DNA from: Oceanibaculum pacificum
GTDB taxonomy: Bacteria > Pseudomonadota > Alphaproteobacteria > Oceanibaculales > Oceanibaculaceae
Assembly (NCBI RefSeq): GCF_001618175.1
Contig: NZ_LPXN01000104.1
Span: 1 to 41,393 of the forward strand
Direction of reading: 5' to 3'
DNA: 41,393 bases
The position numbers and the translations under genes were made by a program. The notes under the pieces are model-generated. The model was not told where the DNA came from, ran no database searches, and worked only from the letters and a program-made list of their open reading frames with translations. The stretch's first letter is position 1; the number at the start of each line of letters is the position of its first letter. Shown here in pieces: positions 17,445-26,286 of the stretch.

Positions 17445-18362
17445 TCAGCCCACGCGAATACGGGGATCGAGCCAGGCGTTCAGCAGGTCGGCCAGGAACG
17501 TCAGCACGATATAGATCAGGGAGAAGACCAGCAGGATCGCCTGCACGGTCGGCAAATCGTAGCGCCGGATCGACTCCCAGGCGAGGTAGCCGGTGCCGTG
17601 CAGCGCGAAGATCGTCTCCACCACGATGGAGCCGCCCAGCATGAATCCCAACTGCACGGCCGACAGGCTGACCACCGGGATGATGGCGTTGCGCAGCGCG
17701 TGCTTGAACAGCACAACGCGCGGCCGCAGCCCCTTGGCCCGGGCGGTGCGGATATAATCCGCCCCCAGCACCTCCAGCATGCCGGTGCGGGTCAGCCGCA
17801 TGATCGCCGGCGTGGCGTAATAGCCCAGCACTACGGTCGGCATGATGAAATGCACCCATGTCTCCGAGCCCGAGGAGGGCAGCAGCGGATACATAAAGGA
17901 GAACACCATGATCAGCAGCAGCGCGAACCAGAAGCTGGGCATCGCCTGGCCCATCACCGAGATGGTCAGCGCCAGCCGGTCGACGATGCTGTTGGGATAG
18001 CGCGCCGCCAGCACGCCCAGCGGGATCGACAGCACGATGGCGAAGGCAATGGCCGACAGGCCCAGCCCCAGCGTCACCGGCAGCCGCTCGAAGATCAGAT
18101 CGGTGACCGGCACCTTGAAATAGAAGCTGGTGCCGAAATCGCCCTGCAGCGCCCGCCCGACCCAGGCGAAATACTGCTCATAGAGCGGCCGGTTGAAGCC
18201 GTACTGCTCGCGGATCGCCTCGATGGCGGCCTGGTTGGCGCTCTCGCCGGCGATCGTCGTCGCCGGGTCGCCGGACAAATACAGCAGCCCGAAGCTGATG
18301 AGCGATATGGTCAGCGCCACCAGCAGGGCGACGACCAGTCTTTTCAATGTATAGATCAGCAT
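17445..18362 (-). CDS. Peptide ABC transporter permease (DppB-type)
   Basis: A 305-residue inner-membrane permease beginning MLIYTLKRLVVALLVALTIS, with the periplasmic loop typical of DppB/OppB and the C-terminal conserved stretch GGSIVVETIFALHGTGYLAWESIRRYDLPTVQA in two parts. It starts about 100 bases past the binding-protein gene, after a long palindromic hairpin, and is coupled to the C permease. Length is normal. Confidence 0.93.
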   Translation of the reverse strand: MLIYTLKRLVVALLVALTISLISFGLLYLSGDPATTIAGESANQAAIEAIREQYGFNRPLYEQYFAWVGRALQGDFGTSFYFKVPVTDLIFERLPVTLGLGLSAIAFAIVLSIPLGVLAARYPNSIVDRLALTISVMGQAMPSFWFALLLIMVFSFMYPLLPSSGSETWVHFIMPTVVLGYYATPAIMRLTRTGMLEVLGADYIRTARAKGLRPRVVLFKHALRNAIIPVVSLSAVQLGFMLGGSIVVETIFALHGTGYLAWESIRRYDLPTVQAILLVFSLIYIVLTFLADLLNAWLDPRIRVG

Positions 18363-18394
18363 GAAACCGGATAATCGCCTTCCATAAACCGATC

Positions 18395-18420
18395 CGGGCG
18401 GCGTGCCGGCACGCCGCCCG
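18395..18420. terminator. 26-bp perfect palindrome between SBP and permease genes
   Basis: The arms CGGGCGGCGTGCC and GGCACGCCGCCCG form a perfect 13-bp inverted repeat with no spacer. It lies 42 bases past the binding-protein stop. No T-tract follows on the minus strand, so it may act as an RNA-stabilising or partial-termination hairpin that raises the amount of binding protein over permease. On the plus strand it is followed by TTT, which is weak. Confidence 0.6.
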
Positions 18421-18462
18421 TTTGCTCAGTCCAGGTGGGTTACGCGAACGGACCGAAGTCCG

Positions 18463-19995
18463 TTACTTCCACTTAGCCGTCCAGAAACGCGGAATCTCGT
18501 CGGCCGTGGGCTTGAAGTCCAGGGTGTTCGAGATGGCGTAATTGGTGGTGTAGGTGAAGGTCGGCACCCAATAGGCCTGCTCGGCGATCTTCTGCAGGGC
18601 CTGCTTGTACAGCGCCTTGCGCTTGTCCTGGTCCAGGGTGGAGGCGGCATCCTTCAGCCAGCCCTGCACCTCGGTATCCTTGGCGAGGTCGTCCGGCAGC
18701 CCGCCGAAGAAGATCGGCAGGATGGCGTCCACATCGGGCACCGAGTTGGAGCCCCAGGTCAGGCTGGCGATGGGCACCTCGCCCTTGCGCAGCGCATCGC
18801 GGGTAGCCGCGTACTGGCCATAGCGCAGATCAGCCTTGATGCCGACGGCGGCGAGGTTGGACAGCATCGCCTCGTTCTGCGGCCGGTCGCGATAGGCATA
18901 GAGCGTGGTGTTGAAGCCGTTCGGATAGCCCGCCTCGGCCAGCAGGGCCTTCGCCTTGGCCGGATCATACGGGTATTTCTTCACATCGTCGGTGCAGCCG
19001 AACTGCTCCGGATAGCAGGCCGAGTGAATGACCTGGGAGGAACCGCGCACCAGGTTCTTCACGATGCCCTCGACGTCGATGGCATGGTTGATCGCCTGAC
19101 GCACCTTCTGCTTGCGCAGCGGGGAATCCTCCGGACCGCCGGCGGCATTCAGCGCCAGATAGCCGACGCGGAAGGTATCGGCGTTGATGATCTGCACCCG
19201 GCCGGACTTCTCAAGCCGCTCGGCCTGGTCCTGCGGCACGCGCCAGATCCAGTCGAGACGGCCGCTGGCCAGCTCGACCACCTGGGTGTTCATTTCCGGG
19301 ATGGTGCGCTGAACGATCTTCTTGATCGACGGCTTGCCCTTCGGGCTGTCGTAGTAATCCGCGAACGCCTCGAATTCCAGGCGCTTGCCGGGCTCGACGG
19401 CGGTGATCTTGTACGGGCCGGTGCCGACCGGCTTCAGCCCCATGCCGTCCGGACCGACTTCCTTGTAGTATTTCTCCGGATAGATGCCGAGCTCGGTGAT
19501 GTAGAGCATCATCAGCGGCGTGGTGTCCTTCGCCGTGATCCGCACCTTGTTGTCGCCGACCTTCTCCGCCTTCGCGATCCAGTTACTGAAATTGCGGTTC
19601 AGGATGCCGTTATCCGGCTGGGCCAGGTAATTGTAGGTGTAGACCACATCGTCGGCGGTCATCGGGTCGCCATTGTGGAACTTCACGCCCTGGCGGATTT
19701 CCAGCTCGATGGTCTTGTCGTTAACGACATTCCAGGCCGTCGCCAGCGCCGGCTTGAAGTCGCCCGTCGCCGGATCGCGCCAGACCAGCGCGTCCCAGAC
19801 ATGATGGGCGATGATGACGCCATTGCGCGAAGTGTCGAAATACATGTTGGCGTTCGGCACCTCGACATCCCAGGCGATATTGAGCGTGTCGTCCGCCTTG
19901 CCCGCCTGGGCCGTGGGCGCGCCGAAGCACAGCGCGGCCGCCGCGGCGCCAGCCAGCGCCAGATATCTGATCTTGGAAATATGTCCCTTGGTCAC
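18463..19995 (-). CDS. Peptide-type ABC solute-binding protein (family 5)
   Basis: A 510-residue periplasmic binding protein. The signal peptide is residues 1-31 (core YLALAGAAAAALCFGAP, cleavage near AQA). The mature protein has the family-5 pattern TLNIAWDVEVPNANMYFDTSRNG, KFHNGDPMTADDVVYTYNYL and LAEAGYPNGFNTTLY. It starts with GTG, with AGGAGG 8 bases upstream. It delivers its ligand, by family a peptide, glutathione-like or opine-like compound, to the B/C permeases encoded next. The gamma-glutamyltransferase at the far end of the cluster hints at a gamma-glutamyl substrate. No cysteine suggesting a lipid anchor is seen. Confidence 0.92.
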   Translation of the reverse strand: MTKGHISKIRYLALAGAAAAALCFGAPTAQAGKADDTLNIAWDVEVPNANMYFDTSRNGVIIAHHVWDALVWRDPATGDFKPALATAWNVVNDKTIELEIRQGVKFHNGDPMTADDVVYTYNYLAQPDNGILNRNFSNWIAKAEKVGDNKVRITAKDTTPLMMLYITELGIYPEKYYKEVGPDGMGLKPVGTGPYKITAVEPGKRLEFEAFADYYDSPKGKPSIKKIVQRTIPEMNTQVVELASGRLDWIWRVPQDQAERLEKSGRVQIINADTFRVGYLALNAAGGPEDSPLRKQKVRQAINHAIDVEGIVKNLVRGSSQVIHSACYPEQFGCTDDVKKYPYDPAKAKALLAEAGYPNGFNTTLYAYRDRPQNEAMLSNLAAVGIKADLRYGQYAATRDALRKGEVPIASLTWGSNSVPDVDAILPIFFGGLPDDLAKDTEVQGWLKDAASTLDQDKRKALYKQALQKIAEQAYWVPTFTYTTNYAISNTLDFKPTADEIPRFWTAKWK

Positions 19996-20176
19996 TTACG
20001 TGCCTCCTGTCGAACCGTTGTTCCATTCACCGCCGCCGGGTACCGACAGCGCGCCGCATTGCGATTGAATTCTTCGTTCTCGGCGGCGGAAGTTGTCACT
20101 TCGATAAACAAGCCCGGCAGCGTAAACGGCTTGGATTGGCATGACCAGAAGAAATCCCACACCTTGCGCGCGGCTG

Positions 20177-21988
20177 TCAGCCGACCACCGCAACCTGGCC
20201 CAGCCATTGCCGCCAGCCACCGCTATCGGTGATGTCCGGCGCGGCAGCGGCGGCGTGCGCCTCGCACAGGAAGCCGGTGACCCAGCGCCCATCTGCCAGC
20301 TCCACCTTGCCGATCGCCATCGGCGCGGCGATGCCGGCCATGAAGCCGCCGAGGGCGCTGGCGGGCAATTCCCACAATTCCCCGGCGATGCCGGCGCCGC
20401 CGCTCTCCCGCCGCAGCAGGCCGGGGCGCGGCGGATCGAGCCGGTCCAGCGCGTAGAGCCGGTAGCGCGGCGCGGTCTCGATCTCGCCGATCAGCCGACC
20501 GCCGCGCCCCGCCAGGTCGCCGCTCAAGGGCAGGCCGCGCATATGCGCGCCGAAAACCGCCAGCTCGATCCGGTCGGCGGCAAGCGCCGTCCCCGTCGCA
20601 CCAGACATGGCAGGCAGCGGCCGGTTCGTGGCGCCCATCGGCACGCCGACGGCGGCATGCAGCGCGCCGCCCAGCGACAGCAGCGCCGCATCGTGGAAGG
20701 CCGGGGCGAACAGGGTGACGCCGAAGGGCAGCCCGTCCGGCTGGAAACCCGCCGGCACCGCCACGGCAGCGTAATCCAGCAGATTCATGAAGTTGGTGTA
20801 GTAGCCAAGCTGGCTGTTCAGCCGCACCGGATCGGCCTCCACCGCATCGATCCGGTGGATCGTGCCGGCGGTCGGGGTGAGGATGGCGTCGACCTTGTCC
20901 CACACCGGGGCGACCTGCCGCGCCAGGGCGCGCAGCGCATAGCTGGCCTGGAAGGCGTCCACCGCGCTATGGCGATGGCCGCCCTCGACGATGTCGCGCA
21001 CCACCGGATGACCGGCCACCGGATTCTCCGCCAGGAACGCGCCGACCGCCGCCGTGCGCTCCGCCACCCAGGGGCCGTCATAGAGCAGCCGGGCGGCGGC
21101 CAGGAAGGGTTGCAGATCGACCTCCACCAGCGTCGCCCCCAGCGCCTGGCAGCGCCGCATGGCGGCTTCGAACAGGCCCGGCGTGTACGGATTATCGAAA
21201 AAGGCGAGATCCTGCGGGCGCGGCACACCCAGCCGCAGGCTGCCCCAGCCCGGCAGGCCGGGCGGCGCGGCGGGAGCTTGGCGCGAGAACGGCTCGGCCG
21301 CATCATATCGCCCGGCGACGGCGGCGACCGCGGCCGCATCGGCGCAGGACAGCGCGAACACGGTCACGCAATCCAGCGAGCGACAGGCCGGCACCACGCC
21401 GCGCGGGCTGACCAGGCCCAGGCTGCCCTTCCAGCCGACGATGTTGCAGAACGCCGCCGGCACCCGGCCGGAGCCCGCCGTATCGGTGCCCAGCGAAAAA
21501 CTGACCGCCCCGGCCGACACCGCAATGGCCGAGCCGGAGCTGGAGCCGCCGGACACATAGGCCGGATCGAACGGATTACGGCCCGGCCCATAAGGCGAGC
21601 GCGCACCGACCAGCCCGGTGGCGAACTGGTCCAGATTAGCCTTGCCGATCAGGATGGCGCCGGCTTCCCGCAACACGGCGACCGAGGCGGCGTCCTCGGC
21701 CGGCACATAGGCGAATTCCGGGCAGGCGGCGGTGGTCGGTAGATCGGCAACGTCGATATTGTCCTTCACCGCGAAGGGCACGCCATAGAGCGGCAGGCTG
21801 GCTGGGTCGCGGCCGATGAGCCGGCCGGCATCGGCCAACACGTCGAATTCGTCGCGCAGCAATATCCAGGCATTGTTGGCTTCCAGCGCGCGGGCGCGGC
21901 GCAGCGCCTCGGCCGCCACCGCGCGGGGGTCGCCGCCGCCGGCATAGAATTCGGCGAGGGCCGCCAGATCGAAGGATAAATCAAGCAT
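20177..21988 (-). CDS. atzF: Allophanate hydrolase
   Basis: A 603-residue amidase that would hydrolyse allophanate to ammonia and carbon dioxide. The amidase-signature triad is complete: Lys75 in VKDNIDV, a cis-serine in SGGSSSGSA (146-154) and nucleophile Ser173 in GTDTAGSGR. Family-specific stretches such as TTAACPEFAY and IGKANLDQFATGLVG make allophanate hydrolase more likely than a general amidase. A C-terminal domain (about 460-600) is present, as in full-length AtzF/DUR1 hydrolases. I start at 21988, 8 bases inside the GntR gene's end. The upstream in-frame extension is the GntR gene in another frame. No urea carboxylase, cyanurate hydrolase or biuret hydrolase lies in the window, so the allophanate source is unknown. 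Confidence 0.88.
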   Translation of the reverse strand: MLDLSFDLAALAEFYAGGGDPRAVAAEALRRARALEANNAWILLRDEFDVLADAGRLIGRDPASLPLYGVPFAVKDNIDVADLPTTAACPEFAYVPAEDAASVAVLREAGAILIGKANLDQFATGLVGARSPYGPGRNPFDPAYVSGGSSSGSAIAVSAGAVSFSLGTDTAGSGRVPAAFCNIVGWKGSLGLVSPRGVVPACRSLDCVTVFALSCADAAAVAAVAGRYDAAEPFSRQAPAAPPGLPGWGSLRLGVPRPQDLAFFDNPYTPGLFEAAMRRCQALGATLVEVDLQPFLAAARLLYDGPWVAERTAAVGAFLAENPVAGHPVVRDIVEGGHRHSAVDAFQASYALRALARQVAPVWDKVDAILTPTAGTIHRIDAVEADPVRLNSQLGYYTNFMNLLDYAAVAVPAGFQPDGLPFGVTLFAPAFHDAALLSLGGALHAAVGVPMGATNRPLPAMSGATGTALAADRIELAVFGAHMRGLPLSGDLAGRGGRLIGEIETAPRYRLYALDRLDPPRPGLLRRESGGAGIAGELWELPASALGGFMAGIAAPMAIGKVELADGRWVTGFLCEAHAAAAAPDITDSGGWRQWLGQVAVVG

Positions 21989-22685
21989 CGGACATCTCTT
22001 CCGGGGTGGAGCTGCGGTGGTCGCTGACGAAGCTGGCGCTGGCGGCGCTGACCACGATGACATGTGCGCGCGCCGCCCGGTCCGCCGTCTCCGCCTCGCC
22101 GCGCAGGATGGCGGTGACGATGGCGTCATGCTCGTCCCAGCTCTTGCGCAGGCGGCCCAGCACGTTGAACTGCGCGCGGCGGAACGGGGCCACCCGGCTG
22201 CGCGTGGTGGAGACCAGATCGGCCAGGTAGCCGCTATGGCAGCCTTCATAGAGCAGGCTGTGGAACTGCATGTTGAAGGCGGCGTACTCGTCCAGCGCGC
22301 CCTTATGCACCAGGTCGGCCGATTGCTGGTGCAGATCGCTCAGCGCCCGGCGCTCGCCGGCACTCATGCGCTGCGCGGCGAGGCGCGCGCAGGCCGCCTC
22401 CAGCTCCGCCATCGCCTCGAACATCTCGGTCAGGCGGTGGTCGGTGATGGTGGCGACGACGCAGCCGCGATTGGGCCGGCGCTCGGCCAGCCCCATGGCG
22501 GAAAGCTGGCCCAGCGCCTCGCGCACCGGCGTGCGGGAAACGCCGAATCGCTCCGCCAGCTTCGGCTCGTCCAGCTTCTCGCCAGGCGGCAGCAGTCCTT
22601 TCAGGATATCGTCGGCCAGGACGCGCACCATCTCGTCCACCGTGGTGCCGGCGCGCAACAGAGCGCGCCTTTGCTGCTGCATCAT
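21981..22685 (-). CDS. GntR-family regulator (FadR subfamily)
   Basis: A 234-residue regulator with an N-terminal winged helix (about 15-80: KLDEPKLAERFGVSRTPVREALGQLSAMGLAERRPNRGCVV) and a helical FCD effector domain (about 90-215). The ATG overlaps the end of the ABC ATPase gene by 4 bases (ATGA), and its own end overlaps the allophanate hydrolase start by 8, so all three are translationally coupled. Being inside the operon, it probably autoregulates it. A candidate operator is the palindrome at 27940-27953. Its effector is probably the imported compound or a breakdown product. Confidence 0.92.
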   Translation of the reverse strand: MMQQQRRALLRAGTTVDEMVRVLADDILKGLLPPGEKLDEPKLAERFGVSRTPVREALGQLSAMGLAERRPNRGCVVATITDHRLTEMFEAMAELEAACARLAAQRMSAGERRALSDLHQQSADLVHKGALDEYAAFNMQFHSLLYEGCHSGYLADLVSTTRSRVAPFRRAQFNVLGRLRKSWDEHDAIVTAILRGEAETADRAARAHVIVVSAASASFVSDHRSSTPEEMSDA

Positions 22686-24340
22686 GCCGGCAGCCCCTCC
22701 CCCTGGTAAATCGCCGGCGGATGCGGAATCGCCTCCAGCAGCGTGCGCGTATACTGATGCTGGGGATCGTGCAGCACGCTTTCGGTCTGCCCCTCCTCCA
22801 CGATACGCCCCTGGCGCATGACGATCACCCGGTCGCAGATCAGCCGCACCACGTTGAGATCGTGGCTGATGAAAAGATAGCTCATTCCCAGCTCGACCTT
22901 CAGGTCGGCCAGCAGATTCAGCACCACCGCCTGCACCGAGACATCCAGCGCCGCCGTCGGCTCGTCCAGGATCAGCAGCTTGGGGTCCAGCGCGATCGCC
23001 CGCGCGATGCCGACGCGCGCCTTCTGCCCGCCGGAGAGCTGATGCGGGAACCGGTCCAGCAATTCCTGCGGCAAGCCGACCAGGCGCGCCAGCTCCTCCA
23101 CCCGGCCGCGCGCGGCGTCGCGGCGGATGCCGCCCAGGCGGAACAGCGGGTCGGCAATGGAATCGAAGGCGCTCCAGCGCGGATTCAGGCTGTCGGTCGG
23201 GTCCTGGAACACCATTTGCAGCTTGCCGCGCAGCGGCGAGCGGGCGAAGCGCGCGGCCGGCGTCGCGGCGATATCCTCCCCGGCGAAGCGGATCGCCCCC
23301 GAGGTCGGGTCGAGCAGCCGCATGACCATCGCCGAGGTGGTGGATTTGCCGCAGCCGCTCTCGCCCACCAGCCCCAGGCTTTCGCCCTCATGCACGGTGA
23401 AGGAGATGCCGTCGACGGCGCGGAAGGCGGCAGCGCCGCGCCGGCCGGAAAATTCCTTTACCAGGTCGCGCACCTCCAGCAGCGGCGCGCCCTGCGGCAT
23501 CGGCGGCGGGGCCGGCTTCGGCTCCGGCAGCAGGTCGCGGACGTTGGAATCGAGGCGCGGCGTGGCCCGCAGCAGGCGCTTGGTATAGGCGTGCGCCGGG
23601 TCGCTGAAAAGGCTGGCGGCGCGCGCCTGCTCCACCACCTTGCCCTTCTCCATCACCACGATGCGGTCGCAATAGGCGGCGGCCAATCCCAGATCGTGGG
23701 TGATCAGGATGGTCGACATGCCGCGCGCCTGCGTCAGCTCCACCATCAGATCCATGACCGTCTTCTGCGTGGTCACATCCAGGCCGGTGGTCGGCTCGTC
23801 GGCGATCAGCAATTGCGGCCGGCAGGCGAGCGCGATGGCGATGACCACGCGCTGGCACATGCCGCCGGACAGCTCGAACGGATAGGCGTGGTAGCGCTCC
23901 TCCGGATTGGCGATCTTCACCGCGCGCAGGCTTTCGATCGCCGCCTGCTTGGCGGTGGAGCGCACGGCCAGCGCATGCTCGATCAGCACATCCTCGATCT
24001 GCCGCCCGATACTGCGGATCGGGTTCAGCGCCGCGCGGGGGTTCTGGAACACCATCGACATTTCGCGGCCGCGCAGCTCGGTCATCACCTTTTCCGGCGC
24101 CTTATCGATGGCGATGCCGCCGAAGGTGATGGCCCCCTCGGCGATCCGCCCGGCGCGGTCCAGAATGCGCATGACGGCGTAGGAGGTGACCGACTTGCCG
24201 GACCCCGATTCGCCGACGATGCCGACCGTCTCTCCCTTGCCGACGGCGATATTCACCCGCTCGATCGCCCTCACCGTGCCGCGCCGGGTGGCGAACTCCA
24301 CCGTCAGGTCGCGCACGTCGAGCAACGGAATGGCGTTCAT
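22682..24340 (-). CDS. Fused double ABC ATPase (peptide importer)
   Basis: A 552-residue protein with two ABC ATPase units in one chain, as in GsiA and YejF. The first has Walker A GESGSGKS (43-50), signature LSGGMCQRV (157-165) and Walker B LLIADEPTTGLD. The second has Walker A GESGCGKS (326-333), LSGGQKARVGIARAI and LLILDEPTAALD. Both appear catalytically complete. I start at 24340, which has GGGAGGGGG just upstream and avoids overlap with the permease gene. It drives the B/C permease pair at 24355-26277. The other peptide importer in the window keeps the two ATPases as separate genes. Confidence 0.92.
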   Translation of the reverse strand: MNAIPLLDVRDLTVEFATRRGTVRAIERVNIAVGKGETVGIVGESGSGKSVTSYAVMRILDRAGRIAEGAITFGGIAIDKAPEKVMTELRGREMSMVFQNPRAALNPIRSIGRQIEDVLIEHALAVRSTAKQAAIESLRAVKIANPEERYHAYPFELSGGMCQRVVIAIALACRPQLLIADEPTTGLDVTTQKTVMDLMVELTQARGMSTILITHDLGLAAAYCDRIVVMEKGKVVEQARAASLFSDPAHAYTKRLLRATPRLDSNVRDLLPEPKPAPPPMPQGAPLLEVRDLVKEFSGRRGAAAFRAVDGISFTVHEGESLGLVGESGCGKSTTSAMVMRLLDPTSGAIRFAGEDIAATPAARFARSPLRGKLQMVFQDPTDSLNPRWSAFDSIADPLFRLGGIRRDAARGRVEELARLVGLPQELLDRFPHQLSGGQKARVGIARAIALDPKLLILDEPTAALDVSVQAVVLNLLADLKVELGMSYLFISHDLNVVRLICDRVIVMRQGRIVEEGQTESVLHDPQHQYTRTLLEAIPHPPAIYQGEGLPA

Positions 24341-24354
24341 GATGCCCCCTCCCT

Positions 24355-25239
24355 TTACGTGCGCCGCAGCGGGTCGACCAGGTCCCGCAGACCGTCGCCC
24401 AGCAGATTGAAGGTGAACACCGCCAGCATCAGCGCGGCCCCGGGGAACAGCGCCAGCCACCATTCGCCCGACACGATGAAATTGGCCCCTTCGGCGACCA
24501 TGATGCCCCATTCCGGCGTCGGCGGGCGCACGCCCAAGCCGATGAAGGACAGCCCGGCGGCATTCAGGATCGCCCAGCCCATGTTCAGCGAGATCTGCAC
24601 CATCATCGGCGGCAGCGAGTTGGGGAAGATATGCATCGCCAGCACCCGCAGATCGCTGTTGCCCGACAGCTTGGCCGCCTGCACGAAGCCGGATTCGCGC
24701 CGGACATTCACCTCGGCGCGGGCCATGCGGGCATAGAAGGGCAGGTTGATCAGCGCGGTGGCGTAGATCACGTTCTCGATGGTGTTACCGGCCGCCGCCA
24801 CGATGCCCATCGCCAGCACGAACAGTGGGAAGGCCATGATGGTGTCCAGGCAGCGCCCGACGACGCGGTCGGTCCAGCCGCCATAATAGCCGGCCAGCGA
24901 GCCCAGCGCCGAGCCGGCGGCGAAGGACAGCGCCACGGCGGCGACGGAGATCGACAGATCAAGCCGGGTGGCGACAACGACGCGCGAGAACACATCGCGG
25001 CCCAGATGGTCGGTGCCGAACCAATGGCTCCAAGAGGGCGGCTGCAAGGCGCTGGCCCCGTCGGTCGCCAGCGGATCGTAGGGCACCAGCCAGGGGCCGA
25101 ACAAAGCGGCCGTCACGAACATCATGAACAGCGCGAAGGCCACGGCGGTGACCGGGTTGCTGGCCAGCACATAGCGGAAATGCCGCCAGAAACTGTTGCG
25201 CCGCGACGCGGGGGTCGGATGGTCGGCGATGCTCGCCAT
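24355..25239 (-). CDS. Peptide ABC transporter permease (DppC-type)
   Basis: A 294-residue membrane protein with an N-terminal span (NPVTAVAFALFMMFVTAALFGPWL), the PSWSHWFGTDHLGRDVFSR motif typical of DppC, and the ATPase-contact loop AAGLSFIGLGVRPPTPEWG near residue 228. It starts 3 bases past the B permease stop. It forms the channel with the B permease for the Tat-exported binding protein. Confidence 0.93.
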   Translation of the reverse strand: MASIADHPTPASRRNSFWRHFRYVLASNPVTAVAFALFMMFVTAALFGPWLVPYDPLATDGASALQPPSWSHWFGTDHLGRDVFSRVVVATRLDLSISVAAVALSFAAGSALGSLAGYYGGWTDRVVGRCLDTIMAFPLFVLAMGIVAAAGNTIENVIYATALINLPFYARMARAEVNVRRESGFVQAAKLSGNSDLRVLAMHIFPNSLPPMMVQISLNMGWAILNAAGLSFIGLGVRPPTPEWGIMVAEGANFIVSGEWWLALFPGAALMLAVFTFNLLGDGLRDLVDPLRRT

Positions 25240-25242
25240 GGC

Positions 25243-26277
25243 TCAATCCTCCAGCCGCAGGCGCGGGTCGACGAGGGTGTAGATGATGTCGATGGTCAGG
25301 TTCAGCGCCACGAACAGCAGCGCCATCGCCAGCACGAAGCCCTGCACGGCGGCATAGTCGGAGACCACCAACGCCTCGATGGCGTAGGAGCCGATGCCCG
25401 GCCAGGCGAACACCTTCTCCACCAGCACGTTGGCCCCCAGCGCGAAGGAGAACACCATGCCCAGCGTGGTAATGACCGGCAGCACGGCGTTGCGGAAGGC
25501 ATAGCCGAACAACACCTTGCGGCGCGACAAGCCGGCCGCCCGCGCGGTGCGGATGAAGTCGCTGGCCAGCACCTGCAGCATGGCCGCGCGGGTCATGCGG
25601 GCGATGGGGGCCAGGGTGAACAGCGCCAGCGTCACCGCCGGCAGGATCAGATGCTGCAGGGCGCTCAGCGTCGCCTGGAGGTCGCCGGCGATCACCGTGT
25701 CGATCAGATAGAAGCCGGTCACCGGGTCGGGCGGCAGATAGAGGATGTCCAGCCGCCCCATCGGCGGCGGGGCCCAGCCCAGCAGGTAGTAGAACAGATA
25801 GACCAGCGCCAGGCCGGTGAAGAAGGTCGGCAGCGACACGCCGGCCGTCACCACGAAGCGGCACAGATGGTCGATCCAGCTATCCGGCCGGGTGGCCGCC
25901 AGCACGCCCAGCGGCACCGCCACGGCAATGGACAGCAGCAATGCTATCAGCGTCAGCTCCAGCGAAGCCGGCAACCGGGTGATCAGCTCCGTCAGCACCG
26001 GCTGACCGGTGGAGATGGAGGTGCCCAGATTCCCGGTCGCCAGATCGCCCAGATAGGCCAGGAACTGCACCGGCAGGCTGCGATCCAGCCCAAGCTGCTT
26101 GCGGATTTCCGCGATCGACGCCTCGTCCGCCGCCGGCCCGGCGAAATACACCGCCGGGTCGCCCGGCAAGGCCCGGGTCAGCAGAAAGGTGATGATCACG
26201 ATGCCCGCGATGGCGGGCGCCGCCTGCAGCAGGCGACGCCCGATCAGCCGGGCCTTGGGCGGGATCGCGATAGCCAT
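25243..26277 (-). CDS. Peptide ABC transporter permease (DppB-type)
   Basis: A 344-residue inner-membrane permease, slightly longer than usual because of an N-terminal extension of about 12 residues before the first span (LLQAAPAIAGIVIITFLLTRALPGDPAVYF). The conserved C-terminal loop reads VEKVFAWPGIGSYAIEALVVSDYAAVQG. It is 9 bases past the binding-protein stop and 3 before the C permease. Confidence 0.93.
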   Translation of the reverse strand: MAIAIPPKARLIGRRLLQAAPAIAGIVIITFLLTRALPGDPAVYFAGPAADEASIAEIRKQLGLDRSLPVQFLAYLGDLATGNLGTSISTGQPVLTELITRLPASLELTLIALLLSIAVAVPLGVLAATRPDSWIDHLCRFVVTAGVSLPTFFTGLALVYLFYYLLGWAPPPMGRLDILYLPPDPVTGFYLIDTVIAGDLQATLSALQHLILPAVTLALFTLAPIARMTRAAMLQVLASDFIRTARAAGLSRRKVLFGYAFRNAVLPVITTLGMVFSFALGANVLVEKVFAWPGIGSYAIEALVVSDYAAVQGFVLAMALLFVALNLTIDIIYTLVDPRLRLED

Positions 26278-26286
26278 GCCGGTCCC

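Noticed and set aside
20171..20183. Small hairpin CGGCTG-T-CAGCCG at the allophanate hydrolase stop
   Set aside because: It has only 6-bp arms, overlaps the stop codon and has no T-tract. It is too weak to call a terminator.
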